From CAWDPQ01 sp963804245 (GTDB lineage Bacteria > Acidobacteriota > Vicinamibacteria > Vicinamibacterales > 2-12-FULL-66-21), in NCBI GenBank assembly GCA_963804245.1, contig CAWDPQ010000015.1, forward strand, positions 108,102 through 172,101: a stretch of 64,000 nucleotides of DNA, given 5' to 3'. Positions 27,572 through 35,452 of this stretch are shown piece by piece. A program made the position numbers and the translations under genes. Position 1 is the stretch's first letter, and each line of letters opens with the position of its first letter. Under the pieces are notes generated by a model. It had not been told where the DNA came from. It worked only from the letters and a program-made list of their open reading frames with translations, and searched no databases.

Positions 27572-30500
27572 TTACGGTTTGAACTTCACGTTGAATTCCT
27601 TCACCGTTCCATCTTTCAGTGCGACCCGTGCGATACGGCATTGGTTCGCATAGTCTTTGGGCGTCTTCCAATTGAACTGCCAGTTGCCGTCACCCAGATA
27701 TAGCAGTCCGGAAGAACCCGCGGCGACTTCTGGTACTGCGTCGCTCGCCAGCCCCGTCCAGTCTCCACAGGCTACGACATAGGATGTCAGTCCGAGGAAG
27801 CTTCCTGGGTCGGAAACGCCGGCACCTGCGAAGTCACTGAGTCGCCACTTCACGGGTATAGCCTGCGCGGCTTTTGCGCTGTTAACTATGGGCAGATTGT
27901 CAAGCGGGGCGAAGAACCCAGCGAAGGTATATTGAACGTCCTGCTTCAACACGGAGGACGTGCTTCCGTTGAAGCTGCCGTCTCCGCTGAATGTTGCGGT
28001 GATGTAGTGACTACCCGCCGCAAGTGCCGCGGTCGTGAAGGTCGCCACCCCGGCGCCGTTGACGGTGCCCGTGCCCAGCGTCGTCGACCCGTCCTTGAAT
28101 GTCACCGTCCCGGCCGGCGTGCCGGCTCCCGGCGCCACCACGGTCACGATCGCTGTGAATGTGACCGATTGTCCGACCGTTGACGGATTTGCCGAGGACG
28201 TGAGCGCGGTCGCCGTGTCCGCCTTCTGCACCTCCTGGTCTACGGTGTTCGACGTGCTCGCGTTGAAGCTCGCATCGCCGCCGTAGGTCGCCGTGATGTT
28301 GTGATGGCCCACCGCCAGCGCCGCCGTCATGAACGTCGCGACCCCGGCGCCGTTGACGGTGCCCGTGCCGAGCGTCGTCGCCCCGTCCTTGAACGTCACC
28401 GTCCCAGTCGGCGTCCCGGCGCCCGGTGCCAACACCGTCACCGTCGCCGTGAACGTGACCGACTGCCCGAACCTCGATGGATTCACCGAGGACGTGAGTG
28501 CGGTCGCGGTGTCCGCCTTCTGCACCTCCTGGTCCACGGTGTTCGACGTGCTCGCGTTGAAGCTCGCATCGCCGCCGTAGGTCGCCGTGATGGTGTGATG
28601 GCCGACCGCCAGTGCGTCCGTCGTAAACGTCGCGATCCCGGCGCCATTGAGGGTGCCCGTGCCCAGCGTCGTCGCCCCCTCCGTGAAGGTCACCGTCCCG
28701 CTCGCCGTGCCGGCGCCCGGCGCCTGCACCGTCACCGTTGCCGTGAACGTCACCGACTGCCCGACCTTCGACGGATTCGCCGACGACGTGAGCGCAGTCG
28801 CGGTGTCCGCCTTCTGCACTTCCTGACTGAGCGCGTTGGAGGTGCTCTCGTTGTAGTTGCTGGTGCCGAGATACTTCGCCGTGATGCTGTGTGTGCCGAC
28901 GGTCAGCGTTGATGCCGCGAAGCTGGCCTGTCCGGATCCGTTCAGCGTGCTCGTCCCTAGAGAAGTCGCGCCATCGAAGAACTCGACCGAGCCCGCGGGG
29001 GTGCCGGTACCTGGTGCAACGACGCTCACCGTCGCCGTGAACGTCACCAACTGCCCGAACTTCGACGGGTTCGCCGACGAAGTCACTGACGTCGTCGTGT
29101 CGGCTTTCTGCACCTGCTGGCTGAGCGCGCTGGAGGTGCTCTCGTTGTAGTTACTGTGGCCGAGATACTTCGCCGTGATGCTGTGTGTCGCCACGGTAAG
29201 CGTTGAGGTCGACAAGGTCGCCTGGGCCGACCCGTTGAGAGTGCTCGTCCCCAGAGACGTTGTGCCATCGAAGAACTCGACCGAGCCCGCGGGAGTTCCT
29301 GTCCCGGGCGCGGTTGCCGTCACGGTAGCGGTGAACGTGACCGATTGGCCGAACGTGGACGGGTTCGGCGACGAGGACAGCGCAGTGCTGGTGTCGGATT
29401 TCTGCACTACCTGCGTTAGTGCGCTGGACGTACTCGTGTTGAAATTTCCGTCGCCGCCGTACTCGGCGGTGATGCTGTGACTGGCAACCGACAGTGTCGA
29501 CGTCGTAAAAGTCGCAACACCCGATCCATTGAGAGTGCCCGTCCCAAGGGTCGTGGCGCCTTCCTTGAAGGTCACTGTGCCGGTCGCAGTCCCCGACCCC
29601 GCGGGTATACGGGCGACAGTTGCCGTGAACGTAACCGACTGTCCGATCTTCGACGGATTCGCGGAAGACGCCAAGGAAGTGCCAGTGTTCGCCGTGTTGA
29701 CCGACTGATTCAGGGTGCCTGTGCTGCCGTTGAATCCGCCGGTTGTGGAATATTCAGCCGTGATTACATGCGGCGACCCGGCGACCGACAACGTCGACGT
29801 CGAGCTGCTCGTTGCCACGGACGTGTTGCCAGTACCCGGAGCAAGGGAAACGGGCGTTCCGAAGTTAGCTCCATCGACCTTGAACTGAACGGTACCTGTA
29901 GGGTTACTGGCGCCGCTCGCCGGGGTAACCGTCGCGGTGAAGGTCACTGCCTGACCGAACGCCGACGGATTGGCGGATGAAGCGACTGTGGTAGTCGTAT
30001 TGACCGTCGGGACGTAGTTGGCTGTTATCGATATCTGGCCGTTGCTGAGGCTATTGAAGCAACCGGTGGTCCCGATCGTCCCTTGCAACGTTGCGCCACC
30101 GTCGTCGGTCCAGCTCGAGAACGCATACGTCGTTGCGCCGATCGTCACTGGCGACGGCGCCTGGGCATTGAATGATCCTTGTCCGCCGCTGGTAGACACA
30201 TTCATCCCTGGCACAGTCGCGTAACCGTTGCCGCCGGTGCTGGTCGTCAGAGCTGAAGCCGGAAACGTCGAAGCCGCCCCTCCGACGCAAGTTGTGTTGC
30301 TGCCTGGAGTGAACACGATCAGCGAGGCGGCAGGGAAAGTCACGGCAATGTTCGTCCCGGACACCTGGGCGCGGACGCGAACTGCTCCGTCGGTAAACGT
30401 GTTCAGCGCCTGCCAGGCCGCACCCGAGGCCATCACGTAGAAGCGCATTCCCAGATGCTGGAACTGCTCGTCCTGGCGCGGATAGAACTCCTGATTGACG

Positions 30501-31645
30501 ATGTTGCCCTGCGCGTCGGCGACGGCGGTGAGGTTCCAGTCGTAATGTGAGTCGGCGTCTTCGGTCACTCTCAACGTTACGGTTTCACCCGGCTGCCATC
30601 CTGATCCGGAAATCGTAACAATCTCGCCGGGCATGTAGTCATCCTTGTCCGTCTTCACCGTGGCGTATCCGAAATACTCACCGGTGGTCGGACCCCCACC
30701 GGCTATGAAAGCCAGGTCGTGCGGCTCGAGCGCGCCCGCTATCGCGCTGGTGCGAGCAGTCGCCGGTTGGTTCGATACCGGCGCAAAACCGTCACGCCAG
30801 TCGGCGTACAGCTCCGCATGCGCGAGCGCCGCGCCGGCCGATGTGCCGCCGGTAATCAACACCTGGTTGTTGCTCGGCAGGAGCACGGCGACGTGGCCAC
30901 TGCGAGTGACTTGCATGTCTCCGGTGCCGAAGAACGACGCCGTTGCCGGATCGTAAATCTCGGCCGAAGCAAGAGTAGTTGTCCCGTCGGTTCCACCGGT
31001 CACGAGGACGTGGCCATCCAGCAGGGCCGTGGCTGTGGCATCGATCCGCACCGTGGACAGCGCGGCAACGCCGGCACTGAGGCCGGTCGCGGGATCGAAG
31101 AGTTCGGCGCCGCTCAATCCCGAGACGCCATCGAAGCCGCCGACAATGAGCACACGACCGTCGCGAAGCGTGGCCGCGGCATGTCCCGTACGGGGCAGCG
31201 TCATATCGCCGCCATGCACGGACGAAGCCGCAGTCGGGTTGTAGATTTCGATATCGAACGTCGGACCGGACGCGGTCGTGCCGCCAGCGATCAGCACGCG
31301 ACCATCGTTCAGCAGCGTCACTGCATGACCACTGCGCGCGACCATGAGATCGCCGCCGTTGCTCCACAGCCCTGCGTCCGGATCGTAGATGGCGACGCGC
31401 GCGGACGGCGCGCCATCGACCTCACCGCCTGCAACGAGGACTCGCCCGTCTGGCAGCCCCAGCGAAGCAGCTCCTGCCGGAATGGCGCCGACGTCACCGG
31501 CGGTGACCCATGTGCCGCTCGATACGTGCGGAATGTCGGCACGCACGACGAGCCAGGAGGACGCCGCGATCGAGATCGCAATAATGAGAGCCGCTGAAAA
31601 TCTCGACCGAGTTCCTGCCTGTCCAAAGAGCGAAGGAGTAGTCAT
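27572..31645 (-). CDS. Kelch-type propeller plus seven Ig-like repeats, giant exoprotein (1357 aa)
   Basis: The N-terminus has a membrane-export segment (ALIIAISIAASSWLVVRADI). About six Kelch/galactose-oxidase-like blades follow (GRVLIAGGTTASGPTFDIEI, GHVLVTGGTDGTTTLASAEI). A linker domain (PGEIVTISGSGWQPGETVTL) precedes seven tandem Big_3_5-type Ig-like repeats of about 98 residues, each with QSVTFTATV, GTVTFKDGATTLGTG and HxITATYGGDASFN motifs. The last 120 residues match PxKF-type C-terminal domains (AAQAIPVKWRLSDFAGAGVS, ending VKEFNVKFKP). It is probably secreted and may be a surface adhesin; no catalytic residues were identified. It is intact over 4 kb despite frameshifts elsewhere. 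Confidence 0.85.
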   Translation of the reverse strand: MTTPSLFGQAGTRSRFSAALIIAISIAASSWLVVRADIPHVSSGTWVTAGDVGAIPAGAASLGLPDGRVLVAGGEVDGAPSARVAIYDPDAGLWSNGGDLMVARSGHAVTLLNDGRVLIAGGTTASGPTFDIEIYNPTAASSVHGGDMTLPRTGHAAATLRDGRVLIVGGFDGVSGLSGAELFDPATGLSAGVAALSTVRIDATATALLDGHVLVTGGTDGTTTLASAEIYDPATASFFGTGDMQVTRSGHVAVLLPSNNQVLITGGTSAGAALAHAELYADWRDGFAPVSNQPATARTSAIAGALEPHDLAFIAGGGPTTGEYFGYATVKTDKDDYMPGEIVTISGSGWQPGETVTLRVTEDADSHYDWNLTAVADAQGNIVNQEFYPRQDEQFQHLGMRFYVMASGAAWQALNTFTDGAVRVRAQVSGTNIAVTFPAASLIVFTPGSNTTCVGGAASTFPASALTTSTGGNGYATVPGMNVSTSGGQGSFNAQAPSPVTIGATTYAFSSWTDDGGATLQGTIGTTGCFNSLSNGQISITANYVPTVNTTTTVASSANPSAFGQAVTFTATVTPASGASNPTGTVQFKVDGANFGTPVSLAPGTGNTSVATSSSTSTLSVAGSPHVITAEYSTTGGFNGSTGTLNQSVNTANTGTSLASSANPSKIGQSVTFTATVARIPAGSGTATGTVTFKEGATTLGTGTLNGSGVATFTTSTLSVASHSITAEYGGDGNFNTSTSSALTQVVQKSDTSTALSSSPNPSTFGQSVTFTATVTATAPGTGTPAGSVEFFDGTTSLGTSTLNGSAQATLSTSTLTVATHSITAKYLGHSNYNESTSSALSQQVQKADTTTSVTSSANPSKFGQLVTFTATVSVVAPGTGTPAGSVEFFDGATSLGTSTLNGSGQASFAASTLTVGTHSITAKYLGTSNYNESTSNALSQEVQKADTATALTSSANPSKVGQSVTFTATVTVQAPGAGTASGTVTFTEGATTLGTGTLNGAGIATFTTDALAVGHHTITATYGGDASFNASTSNTVDQEVQKADTATALTSSVNPSRFGQSVTFTATVTVLAPGAGTPTGTVTFKDGATTLGTGTVNGAGVATFMTAALAVGHHNITATYGGDASFNASTSNTVDQEVQKADTATALTSSANPSTVGQSVTFTAIVTVVAPGAGTPAGTVTFKDGSTTLGTGTVNGAGVATFTTAALAAGSHYITATFSGDGSFNGSTSSVLKQDVQYTFAGFFAPLDNLPIVNSAKAAQAIPVKWRLSDFAGAGVSDPGSFLGLTSYVVACGDWTGLASDAVPEVAAGSSGLLYLGDGNWQFNWKTPKDYANQCRIARVALKDGTVKEFNVKFKP
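27932..30000. repeat. Seven tandem ~294-bp coding repeats (Ig-like)
   Basis: Units of about 98 codons lie in tandem within the Kelch/Ig gene. The three nearest the 3' end are almost identical at DNA level; the most N-terminal one is most diverged. This gradient suggests recent duplication at the C-terminal side. Confidence 0.8.
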
Positions 31646-32018
31646 ATCGTCCTGTCGTTTTCCGGCTTTCTAAGCGCAGTCGTACCTGCACGCGTTCGAG
31701 CCGAGGCGCGACGCCGGGACACACCAAAAGTCGATCTGCGAGTGGAGCGACAGACGATGTTGTCAATAACAGTGCCAACCTGGGCAGGATCCAGGGCGCA
31801 CTGGTCTACTACTGGAAACGGCCGATCAAAATGGCCTGACTGAGCGAGATCCCGATCTTTCGTTTGCTGGGATTACCAAGATGCAATCGGAAGTTGCCGT
31901 GCGAGGGGACTTTCGTCTGATCGGCGGCGCGTCGAACGGACGTGTGAAGGCGGCGATGTGAGCGGTCGGGCCGTGAAGCGTGAATTCACGCGGTTGGAGC
32001 CCGACCCGAATCGCTCGG
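31646..32018. other. Intergenic region upstream of the Kelch/Ig gene
   Basis: This 373-base gap contains the promoter side of the minus-strand exoprotein gene and the 3' flank of the LVIVD gene. I see no ORF, hairpin or repeat that I can support. Confidence 0.4.
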
Positions 32019-33959
32019 TCAGTGCAGCGTGCCGGCGCGACCTTTCAGCGTCTCGGCAAGCGATCGCAGCCGCGCGGCATCGCGTCCGCTCGCCGCGCCG
32101 GCATCCTTCTCGATCTCACCCGCCAGCGTGCCGAGCTCTTCGACGACGGCGGCGGACGCCTTGTCTTTGGCCGACCGCAGTTTGTCCGCATGCGCGAGAA
32201 CGGTGTTCACGGCCTTGACCCGTTCGGGCGCAATCGCCTTGCTGCGCACGAGCTGATCGACGTAGGCGTGCGCGACGACCGAGGTTGCCGGCCACTGAAT
32301 CCGCTTCTGCTGCTGCGCGTTGAACTCGGTCTGCCGGACGAGCGCGGCGGCCTCGATCTCGTTCTTGGACAGATACTCGCTCGGCAGGAGCCGGAACACA
32401 TCGATCCCGCGCGCGATCTCCGAACCGTAGATGTGCCCGTTGTACCAGTAGGTCGACCAGTAGCCTCCGGTAATCAACTGCTTGGCATCGATCGGCCCGC
32501 GATCGAAGAAGGCAATCTCCACCGGTTTCGCCGAATCGGTGAAATCGAAGACCGAGACGCCACCCTGGTACCAGGCCTGAACCATGATGTCGCGGCCGGG
32601 CACCGGAATGATGGAACCATTGTGCGCGACGCAGTTCTCCTGATCGGTTTGCGGCGCCGGCATCTTGAAGTAGCCACCCGGCTGCAGCTTCCGATCGACG
32701 ATGTCGAACACGGCGTCGGCGCCCCACGTCGGGAGGTCGGTCGCCCGGCACCGCGGACGCGTACCGCCGCCCCACTCATCGGTAAAGATCACCTTGGTGC
32801 CGTCGTTGTTGAACGTGGCCGAATGCCAGTACGCAAAGTTCTTGTCCGAGACGTGATCCAGACGCACGGGGTGAACGGGATCGGAGATATCGAGCAGAAT
32901 GCCGTTGCCCGCGCAGGCGCCCGCAGCCAGACCAACCTCGGGAAAGACCGTGATGTCGTGACACTGGTTGGTCACGCGTGACGTCTGGGTTCCCGGCCCG
33001 TAGTTGCCGCCCTGCCATAGTCCGGAAAGGGCGCCTGTCTTCGGGTCGGCGAAGATCCGCGGGCGGTTGACGATGGCGGCTTTGTCGGGCGCCGCGAGCG
33101 GGATCTTGATGACGTCGATGCTGAAGAGCGCGGTGTTGGGATCCTCTTTCGGATCCTTGCCGGAACAGCCGGCGAGCTCCTCGGCGGAGCGCACAGAGCT
33201 GGTGCCCGATCCGTAGACATACAGGTTCTCGGTGTCCTTGGGGTCGGTGACGAGCGTGTGCGTGTGCGAGCCGCGACAGGTCTGCACCGCGGCCACCTGC
33301 TGTGGCTTGCGGATGTCGGTGATGTCGAAGATGCGGATGCCGCGGAAGCGTTCGGCGCTGACCGGCGCCTGCACGCCCTGCGTCCCGCAATCGATCCGGC
33401 CGCGCGTCTGCTCAACCGACATGATGAGGAGGTGGCCGTAGATCGAGACGTCGCCCTGGCCGCCGGGGCAGACCACCGAGGCAATCAGGCGCGGCTTCTT
33501 CGAGTCCTCGATGTCGTAGGTGTTGAAGCCGTTGAAGTTCCCCATGATGAGGTGCTCGCCCTTGAAGGCCAGGTCGGAGTTCGAGAAGCTGAGCCCCGCC
33601 GCCCGCCGCTGCGCGGCCGCCGATTCAGCCGGCGGTTCCGGCGTTGTCGGCGTCGGACTGTCTTCTGCGGCGGCGGCACCTTGCGGTCGCTCGCGCTCGG
33701 GTGGAGTGGGAAGACCGGCCGGCATCTTCGGATCGAAGAACCCGTCCGGCTTGGGCATACTCGCCACGCGTTCCATGTTTCGCGCGGCCTCACCAGCGTT
33801 TTTCAATCCCGGTTTGAGTCCAACCCGTGGATCGGCGGCCGGCGCGGCTGCCGCCCGTTCCTCTTTGCCCGGGGCGGCGCGCTCCTGCGCATCTGCCACC
33901 AGCATCAGCGACAGCACGGCAGCGGACACACTCGTGAACCTGACAGCAGCCGATCTCAT
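32019..33959 (-). CDS. LVIVD-repeat secreted protein
   Basis: A signal peptide (AVLSLMLVADAQ) is followed by a low-complexity Pro/Ala-rich stretch and then a beta-propeller of LVIVD-type repeats (GRIDCGTQ; FRGIRIFDITDIRKPQQVAA; GNGILLDISDPVHPVRLDHV; GGVSVFDFTDSAKPVEIAFF). Many conserved His, Asp and Cys residues lie in the loops (CRGSHTHTLVTDP, NQCHDITVFPE, AYWHSATFNNDGTKVIFTDE), hinting at metal binding. A C-terminal helical tail follows. Its ATG is 2 bases behind the stop of the DUF305 gene, so both come from one transcript. The biochemical role is unknown. Confidence 0.8.
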   Translation of the reverse strand: MRSAAVRFTSVSAAVLSLMLVADAQERAAPGKEERAAAAPAADPRVGLKPGLKNAGEAARNMERVASMPKPDGFFDPKMPAGLPTPPERERPQGAAAAEDSPTPTTPEPPAESAAAQRRAAGLSFSNSDLAFKGEHLIMGNFNGFNTYDIEDSKKPRLIASVVCPGGQGDVSIYGHLLIMSVEQTRGRIDCGTQGVQAPVSAERFRGIRIFDITDIRKPQQVAAVQTCRGSHTHTLVTDPKDTENLYVYGSGTSSVRSAEELAGCSGKDPKEDPNTALFSIDVIKIPLAAPDKAAIVNRPRIFADPKTGALSGLWQGGNYGPGTQTSRVTNQCHDITVFPEVGLAAGACAGNGILLDISDPVHPVRLDHVSDKNFAYWHSATFNNDGTKVIFTDEWGGGTRPRCRATDLPTWGADAVFDIVDRKLQPGGYFKMPAPQTDQENCVAHNGSIIPVPGRDIMVQAWYQGGVSVFDFTDSAKPVEIAFFDRGPIDAKQLITGGYWSTYWYNGHIYGSEIARGIDVFRLLPSEYLSKNEIEAAALVRQTEFNAQQQKRIQWPATSVVAHAYVDQLVRSKAIAPERVKAVNTVLAHADKLRSAKDKASAAVVEELGTLAGEIEKDAGAASGRDAARLRSLAETLKGRAGTLH

Positions 33960-33961
33960 CT

Positions 33962-34624
33962 CTACAGCTCCTTGACCATTGACAGCATAGCCCCCATCCG
34001 GTCGATCTCCATCCGCTGGTCGGCATCGACGTCGGAGGCAAACGCGAAAATCTCCGATTCCTGCCCGGCGCCCGGCGTCGCGAAAAGATCCTTCACCATG
34101 GTGAGCGCCCCCTCATGGTGCTTGATCATGAACTGGAGGAACAGGCGATCGAAGGCGCCCCCTTTCGCGTTCGCCAGCCGCGCCATTTCTTCGGGCGTCA
34201 GCATCCCCGGCATCAGGGCGGCGCCGTGGGCATGGTGCGCATGCGGATCCGGCACCGGCTGGCCGCGAGCCTCGAGCCAGTGCTGCATCATCTTGATCTC
34301 GTCCGACTGCGACACCTCGATGCGCTGGGCGAGCTTTCGCATGTCGTCGCTGGCGGTGCGCGACTGCAGCAGGGCCGTCATCTCCAGCGCCTGCGCGTGA
34401 TGCCCGATCATGCCCTGCATGAATCGCACGTCCGCCTGGGTGTGCTGAACCTGCGACAGATCGACGGCCTGCTCTTTCGCGATCACGCGACTCGACTCGC
34501 CGGGAGCGCCCGGCTGCACGATCGGTGGCGCCGTCTTCAGCTGCGCCGAATGGCAGGCGGATCCGGCGCACAGCGCGACCGCTGTGACCAGTCCCCTTCC
34601 GAGGGCCTGCGGCGACACACCCAT
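33962..34624 (-). CDS. DUF305-family histidine/methionine-rich lipoprotein
   Basis: ATG 34624 is chosen over 34672 because it follows a -10 hexamer closely and starts a lipoprotein signal (LVTAVALCAGSAC). The mature part carries two DUF305 four-helix-bundle motifs: FMQGMIGHHAQALEMTALLQ and FLQFMIKHHEGALTMVKDLF, plus a His-rich linker (DPHAHHAHGAALMPG). DUF305 proteins of the CopM type bind copper or silver in the periplasm, so metal binding is likely. It is first in a two-gene operon with the LVIVD protein. Confidence 0.82.
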   Translation of the reverse strand: MGVSPQALGRGLVTAVALCAGSACHSAQLKTAPPIVQPGAPGESSRVIAKEQAVDLSQVQHTQADVRFMQGMIGHHAQALEMTALLQSRTASDDMRKLAQRIEVSQSDEIKMMQHWLEARGQPVPDPHAHHAHGAALMPGMLTPEEMARLANAKGGAFDRLFLQFMIKHHEGALTMVKDLFATPGAGQESEIFAFASDVDADQRMEIDRMGAMLSMVKEL

Positions 34625-34631
34625 ATGAAGA

Positions 34632-34637
34632 ATTGTA
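34632..34637 (-). promoter_or_regulatory. -10 hexamer TACAAT for the DUF305 gene
   Basis: On the minus strand TACAAT ends 7 bases before the ATG at 34624, with no ribosome-binding site in between. This fits a leaderless or nearly leaderless transcript. Confidence 0.4.
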
Positions 34638-34686
34638 GCGTGTCGACCTCGGGACGCCATCTGCGGCATCATATCCGCCAGAATTC

Positions 34687-35415
34687 ATGACTCCAGATGC
34701 CAAGCGTCGGGTCCTTCTCCTGCTCGTCGTGTCGTTGGGCCTGCTGATTCCGGGCCTGTTCGCGCCGGTCCTGACCATCCGCGGCGTGCTGACCCGGGAC
34801 GGGATTGCCCAGGTGGCGCCGATGATGCTCGAGCGCGGCCTGAGCGACGAAACCCTGGCCGTCCTCAAGTCGATGATGAATCCCTCAATCGTGGGATTTC
34901 TCGAAGCCACGGGAAGCGATCTGCGGAAGATCGTCATCGACAAGCTGACGCCGCAGATCACCGCGGCGCTCCAGAAAAACGTCAGCGAAGTGGAGGTCTA
35001 CTCGCAGACGCGCAGCATCCTCGGATCCGTGCGACGGCTGTACGAGGTCGGCAGTCCAATACCGGCGACGCTCATTCTCCTGTTCAGCGTCATCGTGCCG
35101 CTGGGAAAGGCGGCACTGGTGGCATGGGCGACGTTCATGCGCAACGCCGACCGCCGGCGCCGTACCGTCCACTTCGTCGAAGCCATCGCCAAGTGGTCGA
35201 TGGCTGACGTGTTCGTGGTCGCCCTGTTCATTGCCTACCTCGCCGCGCAGGCGAGCCAGGCGACGGGAACCGATCCGAACGCGGCCCCGCTCATTGCGTT
35301 TACCGCGCATTTCGGGGCGGGGTTCTACTGGTTCGCGGCCTACTGCCTGTTCTCGCTCGCGTCGCAGCAGTACACCGCTCGGCTGGCTGCGGCGCCGTCC
35401 GATGACGCGGCGTAA
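34687..35415 (+). CDS. PqiA-like (paraquat-inducible protein A) membrane protein
   Basis: A four-helix inner-membrane protein of 242 residues: an N-terminal helix (RVLLLLVVSLGLLIPGLFAP), a long periplasmic loop, then helices around PATLILLFSVIVPLGKAALV, WSMADVFVVALFIAYLAAQA and FYWFAAYCLFSLASQQYTAR. KWSMADVFVVA and the IVPLGKA segment are the PqiA signature. In Proteobacteria PqiA works with the MCE proteins PqiBC in lipid transport between membranes; no MCE gene is nearby, and the protein is half the length of E. coli PqiA, so its role may differ. The downstream cupredoxin gene starts just after its stop. Confidence 0.8.
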   Translation: MTPDAKRRVLLLLVVSLGLLIPGLFAPVLTIRGVLTRDGIAQVAPMMLERGLSDETLAVLKSMMNPSIVGFLEATGSDLRKIVIDKLTPQITAALQKNVSEVEVYSQTRSILGSVRRLYEVGSPIPATLILLFSVIVPLGKAALVAWATFMRNADRRRRTVHFVEAIAKWSMADVFVVALFIAYLAAQASQATGTDPNAAPLIAFTAHFGAGFYWFAAYCLFSLASQQYTARLAAAPSDDAA

Positions 35416-35452
35416 CGAAGCGCACGGGACAGCCTACGCGCGGAGAACGCCG

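Noticed and set aside
27427..27653. C-terminal extension of the InlB/FG-GAP protein to 27653
   Set aside because: It results from the frameshift near 27210; the conserved FG-GAP repeat continues in the other frame and stops at 27426.
28035..29480. Several similar 80-100 residue plus-strand ORFs
   Set aside because: They are mirror readings of the tandem Ig-like repeats on the minus strand; their similarity comes only from the repeat.
32019..33959. LVIVD protein as a multicopper oxidase
   Set aside because: The His-rich loops are suggestive, but no cupredoxin HxH/HCH pattern is present; the blade repeats fit an LVIVD propeller.
33258..34400. 380-residue plus-strand ORF
   Set aside because: It lies opposite the LVIVD and DUF305 genes, which have signal peptides, family motifs and operon spacing.
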